Part shown: positions 16,388 through 25,736 of the stretch, in pieces
How the letters are laid out: each line of letters opens with the position of its first letter
Position numbering within the stretch: the stretch's first letter is position 1
NCBI RefSeq assembly: GCF_015704865.1
Contig: NZ_JADQTO010000002.1
Location: 490,205-554,204, forward strand
From: Actinoplanes aureus
GTDB lineage: Bacteria > Actinomycetota > Actinomycetes > Mycobacteriales > Micromonosporaceae
Reading direction: 5' to 3'
Length of the DNA stretch: 64,000 bases
Position numbers and translations under genes: made by a program
Notes under the pieces: model-generated
Told to the model about the DNA's origin: nothing
Seen by the model: only the letters and a program-made list of their open reading frames with translations
Databases searched by the model: none

Positions 16388-16786
16388 TGCTTTCGTCCTC
16401 CGCCATGCACACGCGATGGGCCATTTGGGGGGCTACGCACAGTAGCCGTGCGGGCGCACCGATCCGGGTCAATCTATCCGAGAAATCCTCAGAAAACCCC
16501 TTTCCAAGGGTCAGAGTTGTCTCGGCTGATCGGGGGATACGCGGCACTGCCGACTCGGCTGTACTGCCGTGTGAACTGGGTCCGGTGCGATGAAGGCCCA
16601 GTCCACGCGGGGGGTCGGAACTAAGTGACGAGCGCCGCGTGGATCGTATCCGCACCGCAGGCGACACGTGAATATGAGTTCTACTTCGGATTTGTTACAT
16701 CTGGCCGGGCTCGCCATTACGCAATGTGATGTTGTGGCTGCATAGTGAGACGACTTCACGTAGGGTGGCCGTGCGAACACAAAAAG
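16388..16786. other. Non-coding spacer with the conservon promoter
   Basis: About 400 bp without a credible gene. It must carry the minus-strand promoter of the conservon operon. A TTGACC at about 16465-16470 on the minus strand and a TANNNT-like TACTGT further downstream are present, but the spacing is too long to call a standard promoter. No repeat or structured RNA was recognised. Confidence 0.4.
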
Positions 16787-16826
16787 AAAGGCCTCTCCGT
16801 CCCGTTTTCGGTACGGAGAGGCCTAA
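16787..16826 (-). terminator. Rho-independent terminator of the DUF885 gene
   Basis: A perfect 12-bp stem (aggcctctccgt / acggagaggcct) with a 12-nt loop. On the minus strand it runs into TTTCTTTTTG. It starts five bases past the stop codon of the peptidase-like gene. Confidence 0.88.
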
Positions 16827-16830
16827 TGAC

Positions 16831-18501
16831 TTAAATCCTGGCCAGTGCTTTTCGGAGCGGATCGAGCCCCAGGGAGCCCAGGTTGAGGGCGTCCCGGTGG
16901 AAAGACTTGAGGTCGAAATCACTGCCTTTACGCTGCTTTGCCTCGTCGCGGGCCTGCAGCCAGATCCGCTCCCCGACCTTGTACGACGGAGCCTGCCCCG
17001 GCCATCCCAGGTACCGCTTCCACTCGAACCGGAGCACCTCCTCCGCCATCCGGGTGTGCGCCCGCAGGAACTCCCAGCCCAGTTCCGGTGTCCACCGGGC
17101 ACCCGGGTGGAAACCGAACGGGTTGTCCCGCGGGATCTCCAGCTCCAGGTGCATGCCGATGTCGACGATCACCCGGGCCGCACGGAGTGCCTGGCCGTCC
17201 AGCATGCCGAGCCGGTCACCGGGGTCGGTCAGATAGCCGAGCTCGTCCATCAGGCGTTCCGCGTACAGCGCCCAGCCCTCGCCGTGCCCGGAGCACCAGC
17301 AGAGCAGCCGCTGCCACCGGTTGAGCGAGTCGGCTCGCAGCAGGGTCTGGCTGACCTGGAGGTGATGTCCGGGAACACCCTCGTGGTAGACGGTCGTGAC
17401 CTCGCGCCAGGTGGAGAAGGTGTCCTGCCCCTCCGGAACCGCCCACCACATCCGGCCGGGCCGGGAAAAGTCCTCGCTCGGGCCGGTGTAGTAGATACCG
17501 CCGTCGCTGGTCGGGGTGAGGCAGCACTCGAGCTTCTGCGCGGGCGGCTCGATGTCGAAGTGGGTGCCGTTCAGCTCGCTGATCGCCCGGTCGGAGAGCG
17601 CCTGCATCCAGTCCCGGAACGCCTCCTTGCCACCGATGTTGCGGGCCGGGTCGGCGTCCAGAGCCGCCACGGCCTGGTCCACGGTCGCGCCCGGGCCGGC
17701 GATGACGGCGGAGACCGCGCGCATCTCGCGCTCCAGCCGGTCCAGCTCCTCGAAACCCCAGAGGTACGTCTCCGTCAGGTCCACCTTCGCGCCGAGGAAG
17801 TACTGCGAGGCGAGGGTGTACCGCTCCAGACCGGCGGCCTCCTTCTCCCGGCCGCGCGGGGCCAGCTCCGCGCGGAGGAAGGTGCCGAAGTCCCGGGTGG
17901 CCTCGGTCGCCGCGGCCGCGCCCCGGCGCAGGTCGGCGGCGAGCGCACCGGAGGCGTCCAGCCGCTCGGCGAGAGACCCGAAGAAGTTGTCGCGGCTGGG
18001 GTCGGTCCAGGCGTCACACTGCTCGGCCACGGCCAGCAGCTGCGTGCGGGCGCTGATCAGGCCTGAGCCGGCGCCCTCCAGCAGGGTCCGGCGGTACTGC
18101 TCCAGGGCGGCCGGGAAGGCGTTCAGCCGGGCCGCGATGTTGGCGACCGCCTCGTCGCCTTCGGTGGGCATGACGTCGAAGACCATGCGCAGCCCGTGCA
18201 GACCACTGGAGATCACGCTGACGTCGGTGGCGGCGTAGCCCGCGTCGTACCGGGCCAGCTCCAGGCCGAGCCGCTCCAGCATGGCCTCCTTGGCGACCTG
18301 CTCGGACCCGTGCTCGGGATCGATCACATCGAGGTCGTTGATGGTGCGGCGAAGCAGCTCGGCCTGGGCCGCGAAGCCCTCCGGCGAGAGGTCGTCGGTC
18401 TTGTCGTCGTAGCCGGAGATGCCGACGGCGGTCGCACCGGTCGGGTTGAGCTCGGCCCACTCGTCGACGTATCGGTTGGCGAGTTCGTCAATTTGTCCCA
18501 C
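16831..18501 (-). CDS. DUF885 family metallopeptidase-like protein
   Basis: Predicted 556-residue protein of the DUF885 group, a helical zincin related to M3/M32 peptidases. The zinc-binding motif is HEGVPGHH, and a downstream GHGEGWALYAERLM segment supplies the third ligand glutamate. There is no signal peptide, so it should be cytoplasmic. The GTG at 18501 begins ten bases after the stop of the upstream PHP gene, which fixes the start; longer in-frame readings run into that gene. Substrates of DUF885 proteins are poorly known. Confidence 0.88.
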   Translation of the reverse strand: MGQIDELANRYVDEWAELNPTGATAVGISGYDDKTDDLSPEGFAAQAELLRRTINDLDVIDPEHGSEQVAKEAMLERLGLELARYDAGYAATDVSVISSGLHGLRMVFDVMPTEGDEAVANIAARLNAFPAALEQYRRTLLEGAGSGLISARTQLLAVAEQCDAWTDPSRDNFFGSLAERLDASGALAADLRRGAAAATEATRDFGTFLRAELAPRGREKEAAGLERYTLASQYFLGAKVDLTETYLWGFEELDRLEREMRAVSAVIAGPGATVDQAVAALDADPARNIGGKEAFRDWMQALSDRAISELNGTHFDIEPPAQKLECCLTPTSDGGIYYTGPSEDFSRPGRMWWAVPEGQDTFSTWREVTTVYHEGVPGHHLQVSQTLLRADSLNRWQRLLCWCSGHGEGWALYAERLMDELGYLTDPGDRLGMLDGQALRAARVIVDIGMHLELEIPRDNPFGFHPGARWTPELGWEFLRAHTRMAEEVLRFEWKRYLGWPGQAPSYKVGERIWLQARDEAKQRKGSDFDLKSFHRDALNLGSLGLDPLRKALARI

Positions 18502-18511
18502 CTCGCCGACC

Positions 18512-19579
18512 CTACGTGACGGCGGCGTGCGAGCGGGTCCACTCGACCAGGCGATCGACCGGCCAGGTGTTGACCACCCGATCCGCCGGTACGCCGCAGA
18601 GCGCCGCCCGCCCGCACCCGAAGTCGAGCCAGTCCAGCTGACCCGGCGCGTGCGCGTCGGTGTCGATGCTGAACAGGCACCCGGCCTCCACCGCGACGGT
18701 GAGCATCCGCTTCGGCGGGTCGAGCCGGTCCGGCCGCGAGTTGATCTCGATGGCCTTGCCGTGCTCCAGGCACGCCTCCAGCACCTTGTCCAGGTCGAAC
18801 GTGCTGGGCGGGCGGGTACGCGCCCGGGAGTGCGCCGCGTCCCCCTCACCGGCCGCGGAGACCTTCCGCCCGGTCATGTGCCCGAGGATGTCCAGGTGCG
18901 GGTTGGCCAGCGCGGTCACCATCCGCCGGGTCATCCGTGCCGACTCGTCACGCAGCTTGCTGTGCACCGAGCCGACCACCACGTCGAGCCGGGCCAGCAG
19001 CTCGTCCTCCTGGTCGAGCGAGCCGTCGTCCAGGATGTCCACCTCGATGCCGGTGAGGATGCGGAAGCCGTCCGGCAGCGCCTCGTTCAGCTTGGCGACA
19101 TGATCGAGTTGTTTGCGCAGCCGGGCCGCGGTGAGCCCCCGGGCCACCGTGAGGCGGGGCGAGTGATCGGTCAGCGCGAAGTACTCGTGGCCCAGGTCGG
19201 CCGCGGCCAGAGCCATCTCCTCGATCGGTGAGCCGCCGTCCGACCAGTCGGAGTGCACGTGACAGTCGCCGCGCAGGGCGGCCCGGAGAGCGGCGGCCGC
19301 GGCCGGCAGGTCGGTGCCCTCGGTGGTGCCCAGCCGGCGCAGGTAGACCGGCTCCTCGCCGGCCAGCGACTCGGTGACACACCGCGCGGTCACGTCGCCG
19401 ACCCCGGGAAGCTTCGCCAGCGTGCCGGCCTCGGCCCGGGCGACCAGTTCGTCGTGCGGTGTCTTCGCGACGGTCGACGCCGCCGACCGGAACGCCCGTA
19501 CCCGGTACGTCGCCTCGTTCGCCCGCTCCAGCAGAAACGCGATACGTCGCAGGTCGGCGACCGGGTCACGGGATGACAT
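18512..19579 (-). CDS. PHP-domain phosphoesterase with helix-hairpin-helix N-terminus
   Basis: Predicted 355-residue protein. Residues 1-90 carry PolX-type helix-hairpin-helix motifs (LAKLPGVGDVTARCVTESL). From about 105 the PHP metal-binding domain follows, with CHVHSDWSDGG, ALTDHSPRL, the GIEVDI acid cluster, VVGSVH, and the late SIDTDAH motif. It looks like the two ends of bacterial DNA polymerase X without the nucleotidyltransferase core. It may act as a nuclease or phosphatase in DNA repair, which is inference. It is ten bases upstream of the DUF885 gene on the same strand. Confidence 0.88.
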   Translation of the reverse strand: MSSRDPVADLRRIAFLLERANEATYRVRAFRSAASTVAKTPHDELVARAEAGTLAKLPGVGDVTARCVTESLAGEEPVYLRRLGTTEGTDLPAAAAALRAALRGDCHVHSDWSDGGSPIEEMALAAADLGHEYFALTDHSPRLTVARGLTAARLRKQLDHVAKLNEALPDGFRILTGIEVDILDDGSLDQEDELLARLDVVVGSVHSKLRDESARMTRRMVTALANPHLDILGHMTGRKVSAAGEGDAAHSRARTRPPSTFDLDKVLEACLEHGKAIEINSRPDRLDPPKRMLTVAVEAGCLFSIDTDAHAPGQLDWLDFGCGRAALCGVPADRVVNTWPVDRLVEWTRSHAAVT

Positions 19580-19684
19580 GCGATCAGCCTAGGACCTGCG
19601 AACGTTCTTGCCGCGCCCATATCGAAGTCGGTATCTTCCGGCGGTCGCCCAGGAGGATGGGCGGATCACGGGGAGGAAACCCTC

Positions 19685-21535
19685 ATGTCAACCGCCCTTC
19701 GCGCGGCGATATCGGTCGCCATGCTGGTCGGCTTCTACGTTCTCGGTCTGCTTCAGCTGGCGGTTGTCGGCTGGCTGATCTTCGAGATCTGGACCCATAT
19801 GAACGGTGCCGGTGCGGCCAAGCTGAGCTGGGTGCTGATCGTCGCCGTCGGCGCGGTCGTCGCCGGACTGTGGCGGGCCATCCGGGCCCGGCCGAGCGAG
19901 CCGGAAGGCCTGCTCCTGGCGCCGGCGCAGGCGCCACACCTCTGGCAGACAGTACGCGAGATGGCCGTCGCCGCCGGCACCCGCGCCCCCGACGAGATCC
20001 GTCTGGTTCCCGAGGTCAACGCCGCGGTGAGCGAGGACACCAAGCTCCTCGGCCTGGTCGGCGGCACCCGCCGGCTGTACCTCGGGATGCCGCTGCTGCA
20101 GACCTTCACCATCGACCAGATGCGCTCGGTGATCGCGCACGAGCTGGGTCACTACTCGGGTTCGCACACCCGGCTCTCCGCGGTCGCGTACCGGGGACGG
20201 GTGGCCATGCACGAGACGCTCAGCCGGGTCGGCAAGTGGAACGTGTTCGGCTGGGTCTTCAAGGGCTACGGCTATCTCTACCTGCTGGTCAGCAACGCCG
20301 TCACCCGGCGGCAGGAGTTCGAGGCCGACCAGGTCTCGGTACGCGTGGCCGGCGTTGAGGCGGCGGTCAGCGCGATGCGCGAGCTCCCGGTCGTCGACGC
20401 CGCCTGGAACTTCTACTTCGGACGCTACATCTCGTACGGCTGGGAGATCGGCTACGCGCCGGACGACGTCTTCGGTGGCTTCCGTGAGCTCTACACCGCC
20501 CGTACCGCCGAACTGGCCGCGCTGCGCCAGGAGGAGCCGGACGAGGAGACCTCGCGCTGGGACACCCACCCGGCGACCGGTGACCGGATCGCGGCGATGC
20601 GCGCCCTGCCCCCGGTGCCGCACCCGGCGGACTGGCGGCCGGCCTCGATGCTGCTGCCCCAGCTCGACGGCGCGGGCCTGGAGCTGCAACGGCAGGTGGT
20701 GAACTTCGGGTCTCGTACCGTGCTGCCGTGGGCGGACTTCACCGCCGCCTCGCTCATCGCGGTGCAGCAGCGCAAGGCCGATCGGATCTTCCGTTCGGCG
20801 GCCCGGCGTCTCGGTGTCGAGGAGGCCGGCCTGGCCGAGATCTTCCAGCTGGTCGCCGCGGGCCGGCTGGGCGAGCTGGCCGCCGAGTTCTACCCGGACG
20901 CCAACCGGTACGAGGCCGCGCAGGCGTTCGCCGACCCGATGGGCGACTTGATCAGCCTCGCCGCGGTGCGCTCCGGTGTGGCCTTCTGGCGACACTCCTG
21001 GTCGGAGCCGGCCCGCCTCGTCGACGCGTACGGCGAGCCGGTCGACTACACCGAGATCGCCAAGCTGGCGGTCGCACCGGAGACCCTGGACCAGGCTCGG
21101 GCCTGGCTGGCCCACCTCGGCATCCATGTCCAGGCGGCGAAGGTGGTCGAGGCCAAGGCCGGCGCGAGCGGTTCGGACGTGATCGGGGCGCTGCCCAACG
21201 TCCGCGTCGACGACCAGGAGAACGACGTGATCCTGCTGGACCGCGGTCTGGTCTTCGTGCCGGCGCCGAAGGACACCGACAAGGGCGAGAAGCGGATCGG
21301 TGAGCTGCTCTCCGCGAACGACCCGGCGACGCTGGCGCACCACTACCGCTTCGTGCCGTACGAGGAGGTGGCCACCGCCCGGATCCTCAAGGCGGTGCCG
21401 ATCAACGCGGAGCTGCGCCTGCACGACGGATCCCAGGTGACGCTCAAGGAGCGCTGGTCCAGCGACAGCATCGGCAAGAGCCGGGATACGTTGGAGTCGA
21501 TCCTCAAGCAGATCAATGAACGGGCGACACGATAA
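19685..21535 (+). CDS. M48 family membrane metallopeptidase
   Basis: Predicted 616-residue peptidase. Two N-terminal membrane helices (about 8-35 and 47-64) are followed by a catalytic M48 domain with HELGHY at 152-157 and the zinc-ligand glutamate in RRQEFEADQVS. The C-terminal 250 residues are not of a type I recognise. A GGAGGAAA box precedes the ATG. The stop codon abuts the mtnA start with no spacer. M48 enzymes (HtpX/Ste24 type) usually act in membrane protein quality control. Confidence 0.9.
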   Translation: MSTALRAAISVAMLVGFYVLGLLQLAVVGWLIFEIWTHMNGAGAAKLSWVLIVAVGAVVAGLWRAIRARPSEPEGLLLAPAQAPHLWQTVREMAVAAGTRAPDEIRLVPEVNAAVSEDTKLLGLVGGTRRLYLGMPLLQTFTIDQMRSVIAHELGHYSGSHTRLSAVAYRGRVAMHETLSRVGKWNVFGWVFKGYGYLYLLVSNAVTRRQEFEADQVSVRVAGVEAAVSAMRELPVVDAAWNFYFGRYISYGWEIGYAPDDVFGGFRELYTARTAELAALRQEEPDEETSRWDTHPATGDRIAAMRALPPVPHPADWRPASMLLPQLDGAGLELQRQVVNFGSRTVLPWADFTAASLIAVQQRKADRIFRSAARRLGVEEAGLAEIFQLVAAGRLGELAAEFYPDANRYEAAQAFADPMGDLISLAAVRSGVAFWRHSWSEPARLVDAYGEPVDYTEIAKLAVAPETLDQARAWLAHLGIHVQAAKVVEAKAGASGSDVIGALPNVRVDDQENDVILLDRGLVFVPAPKDTDKGEKRIGELLSANDPATLAHHYRFVPYEEVATARILKAVPINAELRLHDGSQVTLKERWSSDSIGKSRDTLESILKQINERATR

Positions 21536-22498
21536 ATGCGCACGATCGACTGGGTGGACGGCGCCGTCGAGATCATCGATCAGACGGCGCTCCCGGGTGA
21601 GCTGCGGGTTCTGCGGCTGCACACGGTGGGGGAGCTGATCGCGGCGATTCAGTCGCTGGCGGTGCGCGGCGCTCCGGCGCTCGGTGTGGCGGGTGCCTTC
21701 GGGGTGGCTCTCGCGGCCCGGGTGCACGCCGACGATCCGGCGGCGCTCGGGGTGGCGATCCGCAAGATCGAGGAGGCTCGCCCGACGGCGGTCAACCTGG
21801 CCCGCGGCGCGCGGCGTGCCGCGGCGCGGCTTCCGCTCGGCCCGGAGGCGGTGCTGTCGGAGGCGTACGCGATCCGGGACGAGGAGATCGCGGCGTCGAA
21901 GGCGATGGCGTTCCGCGGCGCCGACCTGATCACGGAACTGTGCGGCGCCCGGCCCCGGCTGCTCACCCACTGCAACACCGGTGGCCTGGCCGCGGTGACC
22001 GTCGGTACCGCGCTGGGCGTGGTCGGCGAGCTGCACCGCCGGGAGCGGCTGGCCGGGGTGATCGCGAGTGAGACCCGGCCGCTGTTGCAGGGCGCCCGGC
22101 TCACCTCCTGGGAACTGACCCGCTGGGGCATCGAGCATCGGGTGGCGGTCGACTCGGCCGGGCCGTTCCTGATGGCCCGGGGCGAGGTGGACGCGGTGAT
22201 CCTGGGCGCCGACCGGATCTGCGCCAACGGCGACGTGATCAACAAGGTGGGCAGCTACTCGCACGCCCTCGGCGCGCACCGGGCCGGCATCCCGTTCGTG
22301 GTAGTCGCACCCGAGTCCACAGTCGACGTCGACACCCCGTCAGGCGCGCACGTGGAGATCGAGGACCGGGGCGCGGCCGAGGTCACCGCCTGGAGCGACG
22401 CGGTGAACCCGGCCTTCGACATCACCCCGCACGACCTGGTCACCGCGATCGTCACCGACCGCCGCGTGATCCGCGTCGACCAGGGCGAGCGCCCTTAA
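21536..22498 (+). CDS. mtnA: S-methyl-5-thioribose-1-phosphate isomerase
   Basis: Predicted 320-residue cytoplasmic enzyme of methionine salvage, converting methylthioribose 1-phosphate to methylthioribulose 1-phosphate. Family motifs are visible: VRGAPALGVAGAFG near residue 45, THCNTGGLA with the catalytic cysteine, SETRPLLQGARLT, and GADRICANGD with the catalytic aspartate. The ATG directly follows the TAA of the M48 gene. Other salvage genes are absent nearby. Its 3' end overlaps the convergent DinB gene by three bases. Confidence 0.94.
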   Translation: MRTIDWVDGAVEIIDQTALPGELRVLRLHTVGELIAAIQSLAVRGAPALGVAGAFGVALAARVHADDPAALGVAIRKIEEARPTAVNLARGARRAAARLPLGPEAVLSEAYAIRDEEIAASKAMAFRGADLITELCGARPRLLTHCNTGGLAAVTVGTALGVVGELHRRERLAGVIASETRPLLQGARLTSWELTRWGIEHRVAVDSAGPFLMARGEVDAVILGADRICANGDVINKVGSYSHALGAHRAGIPFVVVAPESTVDVDTPSGAHVEIEDRGAAEVTAWSDAVNPAFDITPHDLVTAIVTDRRVIRVDQGERP

Positions 22499-23067
22499 AC
22501 CGCAGGCTTCCAGGGCTTGAGCCAGCCGGTTTCGGGCCAGCCCTCGGCAGCGGCCATCAACGGGTACGCCGTGGCACCGTCCACCGACTCCCGGACGATG
22601 TCGGCGTGCCCGGAATGCCGGGCGGTCTCCTGGATCAGGTGCAGCAACACCCACCGCAGCGACCAGAAGTCCCGGTCGGCCGGGTTCCACGGCACCGAGT
22701 GGTCGATCGGCACCGGATGGTCGAGATCCGCGATGTCCACGACGGTCCGCTCGGTCGCCTCGGCGATCCGGTCGTACCGCTTGAACACGTCGTCGATGGT
22801 CTCCCCGTCGACCAGCCGGAAGTTGTTCTCGTACGCCTGGTAGTCGATCGGCTGCGACTCGCCCCGGACGATCGTCATCCAGCTCTCCTCGGTCGCGGCG
22901 ACGTGCTTGATCAGCCCGCCGACGCTCAGCGAACTGGCGCTCGGCGTGGCCCGCACCTGCTCGTCGGTGAGCCCGTAGGCGGTCAGCCTGAGCACGTACC
23001 GCATCTGGGCGAGGTAGGCGAGCAGACCGTCCTGCTCGTTGGCGATCGGACCGACCTGACCGGGCAT
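22495..23067 (-). CDS. DinB/DUF664 family protein
   Basis: Predicted 190-residue protein of the DinB-like four-helix bundle superfamily, close to the DUF664 group typical of actinobacteria. It shows the N-terminal LLAYLAQMRYVLRLTAYGLTDEQ helix, a histidine in LIKHVAATEESW, and the C-terminal HLIQETARHSGHADIVRE segment, which together supply a His3 metal site. I chose the ATG at 23067 because GAAGGAG lies six bases before it. Relatives include thiol-dependent transferases (bacillithiol or mycothiol types); no specific role can be claimed. Confidence 0.85.
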   Translation of the reverse strand: MPGQVGPIANEQDGLLAYLAQMRYVLRLTAYGLTDEQVRATPSASSLSVGGLIKHVAATEESWMTIVRGESQPIDYQAYENNFRLVDGETIDDVFKRYDRIAEATERTVVDIADLDHPVPIDHSVPWNPADRDFWSLRWVLLHLIQETARHSGHADIVRESVDGATAYPLMAAAEGWPETGWLKPWKPAV

Positions 23068-23107
23068 CGGGGGCTCCTTCGGTGGGCTTTCTCCGTCACC
23101 GTCCACG

Positions 23108-24061
23108 TTAGGCGGGCTTGCGGTCACCTTGTGGCCGCAATACGACAACTTCGTCGTGATCCACCGATGTCACCCATCCACCGGCCCGGCCCAGCTCCAG
23201 CAGCGCCGGGATCGAAACCCGCATCTTCTCCGGCTCGCCGGGTGCCGGCGGCCAGGATCGCCGCAGCTCACCGGCGGCGTGCAGCGGCGGAATCACCGCG
23301 CCCACCGGGTCGTCCGAGGCCAGCAGGGCGTCCAGCTCACCGAGGAAGCCGATCAGCGAACGCAGCTCGGTGCGCACCGCTTCCGCGTTGCCGCCGCACA
23401 TCGCCGCGATCATCTCGGCGCGGGTGCCGGCCACCCGGGTGCCATCCCGGAACGAGCCCGCCGCGAGGGCTCCGGCCAGCGGATCTCCGGCGAGCTGGCG
23501 GGCCAGGGTGGCGGCGAACAGATGCGGGACGTGGCTGATCCGCGCGACCGCGGTGTCGTGCTCGGAAGCGGTCACCGGCACCACCCGGGAGCCCATCGCG
23601 GTGAACAGCCGGGCCAGCGTCATCCAGTCATCGAGGTCGGTGTCGTGCGGCTCCAGGCAGAGGACCCACGCGCATCCGGCGAAGAGGTCCGGGTCGGCCG
23701 CCGCGAACCCGGAGATCTCCTTGCCGGCCATCGGATGGCCGCCGACGAACCGCCGCACTCCGTGCGCCACCATCAGGTCCCTGACGGGACCCTTCACCGA
23801 GGTCACATCGGTCACCAGGCCGTCATGTCCGGCCAGCTCGGCAAGCACTTTCGGCAAAACCGGGAGGGGTACGGCCAAAGCCGTCACCTCCACGTCCTGG
23901 ATCGCCTCGGCCACCGAGTCGGCGACCCGGTACCCGCCGGCCCGTGCCAGTTCCCGGGTCGCCGGGTCGGCGTCGAACCCGGTGAGGTCGTGTCCCTCCG
24001 CCGCGAGCGCGCGCAGCAGGGACCCGCCGATCAGCCCTAATCCGATGACCGCTGTCTTCAT
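23108..24061 (-). CDS. tyrA: Prephenate dehydrogenase
   Basis: Predicted 317-residue NAD-dependent enzyme of tyrosine synthesis. The N-terminal Rossmann fold has GLGLIGGS at about 7-14. The catalytic region contains the conserved GGHPMAGKE with its histidine and the helical C-terminal dimerisation domain. There is no ACT domain. The start codon overlaps the stop of the upstream M23 lipoprotein gene by four bases, so the two are probably co-transcribed even though their roles are unrelated. Confidence 0.92.
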   Translation of the reverse strand: MKTAVIGLGLIGGSLLRALAAEGHDLTGFDADPATRELARAGGYRVADSVAEAIQDVEVTALAVPLPVLPKVLAELAGHDGLVTDVTSVKGPVRDLMVAHGVRRFVGGHPMAGKEISGFAAADPDLFAGCAWVLCLEPHDTDLDDWMTLARLFTAMGSRVVPVTASEHDTAVARISHVPHLFAATLARQLAGDPLAGALAAGSFRDGTRVAGTRAEMIAAMCGGNAEAVRTELRSLIGFLGELDALLASDDPVGAVIPPLHAAGELRRSWPPAPGEPEKMRVSIPALLELGRAGGWVTSVDHDEVVVLRPQGDRKPA

Positions 24062-24798
24062 GGGTTGCAGTCGTTCTCCTTCTCCCAGGCGGCCACCTCG
24101 GACACCGGGCTCTTCTGCCCGCCGTCACGCCACGACTTCAGGTACTTGGCCGGCCAGATCACGCCGCGCCGCACCTTCCAGTCGCCGGTCTCCGCGCACA
24201 GCGGGGATATGCCGTAGTGCAGATGACAGACGTTGTTCGCGTTGCCCGTCTTGCCCACCTCGCCGAGCAGCTGACCGGCTTCGACGCGGACGCCGGCCTC
24301 GATGCCGGCCCGCACCTCGCTCAGGTGCGAGCCGTAGTAGCGCACGCCGTCGTCGCCGAGCAGCGACACCGACAGGCCGCCGTTGAGCGGCCCGTCCGGG
24401 CGGCCCTTCACATACGCGTCCTTGAGGCTGACCTCGAGCACCACGCCGCTGGTGGTGGCGACGAACCGCTCACCGCAGTCGGCGAAGAGGTCGGTCGCCG
24501 GGTACTTGCCGTGGGTGGTGTGGAAGTCCACGTTCGAGGCGTCGACCGGGAAGACGTACTTCACCACGGTCTGTTTCGGCACGCTGCTCTTCTTCGCAGC
24601 GGGCGGGGGTGTCGCGGCCTTGGCGGCCGCGGCCGGGGGTGGCGCTGACTCGGTGACCTGGGGCTCGGTGGCCGCGGGCGACGACGGCTGCACGAACTGC
24701 GGTGTCGCGGTTGGCGAGCCCGACCCGCCGGCGGAACCGCAGCCGGCCAGGCAGGCCGCCGCGATCGTCAAACCCGAGAGGGTACGGAGTAGGCGCAC
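24058..24798 (-). CDS. M23 family peptidase-like lipoprotein
   Basis: Predicted 246-residue exported lipoprotein. From the GTG at 24798 the signal peptide ends in a lipobox LAGC near residue 20. A Pro/Ala/Thr-rich linker follows. The C-terminal lysostaphin-like domain shows the zinc site H-x-K-Y-P-x-x-D (THGKYPATDLFA), and HLHYG for the catalytic HxH motif. It probably cleaves or binds cell wall peptide bridges at the outer face of the membrane. The start is placed where the signal peptide begins; a further upstream start adds 18 charged residues. Confidence 0.86.
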   Translation of the reverse strand: MRLLRTLSGLTIAAACLAGCGSAGGSGSPTATPQFVQPSSPAATEPQVTESAPPPAAAAKAATPPPAAKKSSVPKQTVVKYVFPVDASNVDFHTTHGKYPATDLFADCGERFVATTSGVVLEVSLKDAYVKGRPDGPLNGGLSVSLLGDDGVRYYGSHLSEVRAGIEAGVRVEAGQLLGEVGKTGNANNVCHLHYGISPLCAETGDWKVRRGVIWPAKYLKSWRDGGQKSPVSEVAAWEKENDCNP

Positions 24799-24896
24799 CG
24801 CGCCATCCTGACAGAAGCGAAAGATCACCGCAGACCTGCACCGGCGGCGCAATGGCTACGCTGCATGCAGAGGCAACCACGGAGGGGAGATCCGAG

Positions 24897-25295
24897 ATGG
24901 CTGACCGGCCGGCCCCGTGGCCGGCGGCCGCACCGCCGCCGCCCGGATACCTTCCGCCGCAGCGGGCCGAGCAGCCGCCGCTGTCCTCGCCCTTCCCGCC
25001 ACGCCCGGTCTACCGGGAACCGCATCCGGTGTCGGCGCTCCCGGTGGTCAGCGGCCTGGCCGCCACCACCGTCTGGTTCGCCCTCTTCGGCGGCCTGGGC
25101 CGGGACCTGGTGTCGTACACGTGGTGGACGATCGTCGCCGCGGTCAGCGCCTGGCTGGTGGCACTGCTGCTCGCCGTGCTCGGCGACCGGGGCGTGGCGG
25201 TCGGCGTCGCGGTGGCGAGCGGTGTGGGGCTGTCGATCGCGATGGGCTTCGTGGCCGCCCGGTGGATCGGTACCTACGACTTCCCGCTGTGGTGA
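24897..25295 (+). CDS. Small membrane protein with proline-rich N-terminus
   Basis: Predicted 132-residue protein. The first 60 residues are Pro/Ala-rich and probably cytoplasmic. Three hydrophobic segments follow at about 62-80, 84-103 and 107-125. A strong GGAGGGGAG box precedes the ATG at 24897 and decides the start over upstream in-frame codons. It is divergent from the M23 lipoprotein gene. I do not recognise the family. Confidence 0.72.
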   Translation: MADRPAPWPAAAPPPPGYLPPQRAEQPPLSSPFPPRPVYREPHPVSALPVVSGLAATTVWFALFGGLGRDLVSYTWWTIVAAVSAWLVALLLAVLGDRGVAVGVAVASGVGLSIAMGFVAARWIGTYDFPLW

Positions 25296-25443
25296 ACAGG
25301 CCTGCGGAGCGAGCCGTACTTGTCCGACTTTGACCAGCCTGAGCGGACACTTGGCGTGCCGTTTCCGTCGCCCTCGGCAGTGGGTCTGCCGAAGTGGCCA
25401 TCGACCCTTGACGAACGTCGTACGGCTCGGCACTCTCGGCACC

Positions 25444-25611
25444 ATGGCCCCCTCGCCACAACGGCTCGATCCGGATCGCTGCCGTCGTCGTCTGGAGTTG
25501 CTGGCGGCTCTCGCCCATGCGAAATCGGCGCGCGAGTCCGACCCGACGCAGCGACTCCGCGGCATACGGCTGCGTGAGCTGATCGCCACCCGGCGCCGTC
25601 CGGTCAACTGA
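25444..25611 (+). CDS. Possible 55-residue basic protein
   Basis: A small frame beginning ATG at 25444 encodes an Arg-rich, mostly helical 55-residue protein. No Shine-Dalgarno box precedes it. A TTGACG about 35 bases upstream might be a -35 element for leaderless expression, but the -10 match is poor. The sequence from 25296 to 25443 holds nothing else. I keep it because it fills a 440-bp gap between well-supported genes on the same strand, with codon usage like its neighbours. Confidence 0.35.
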   Translation: MAPSPQRLDPDRCRRRLELLAALAHAKSARESDPTQRLRGIRLRELIATRRRPVN

Positions 25612-25736
25612 CCCGGCCGGCCGGCTCCACGGCGGAAAACCGAAGCAACGGCGTTGTTAAAGGCGTGGCGCAGCGCGCCCGCCGCTGTACCCGCTACCGT
25701 CAGGCGCTGAGAGATAAAAGTCGCGTTGGGGGAATC

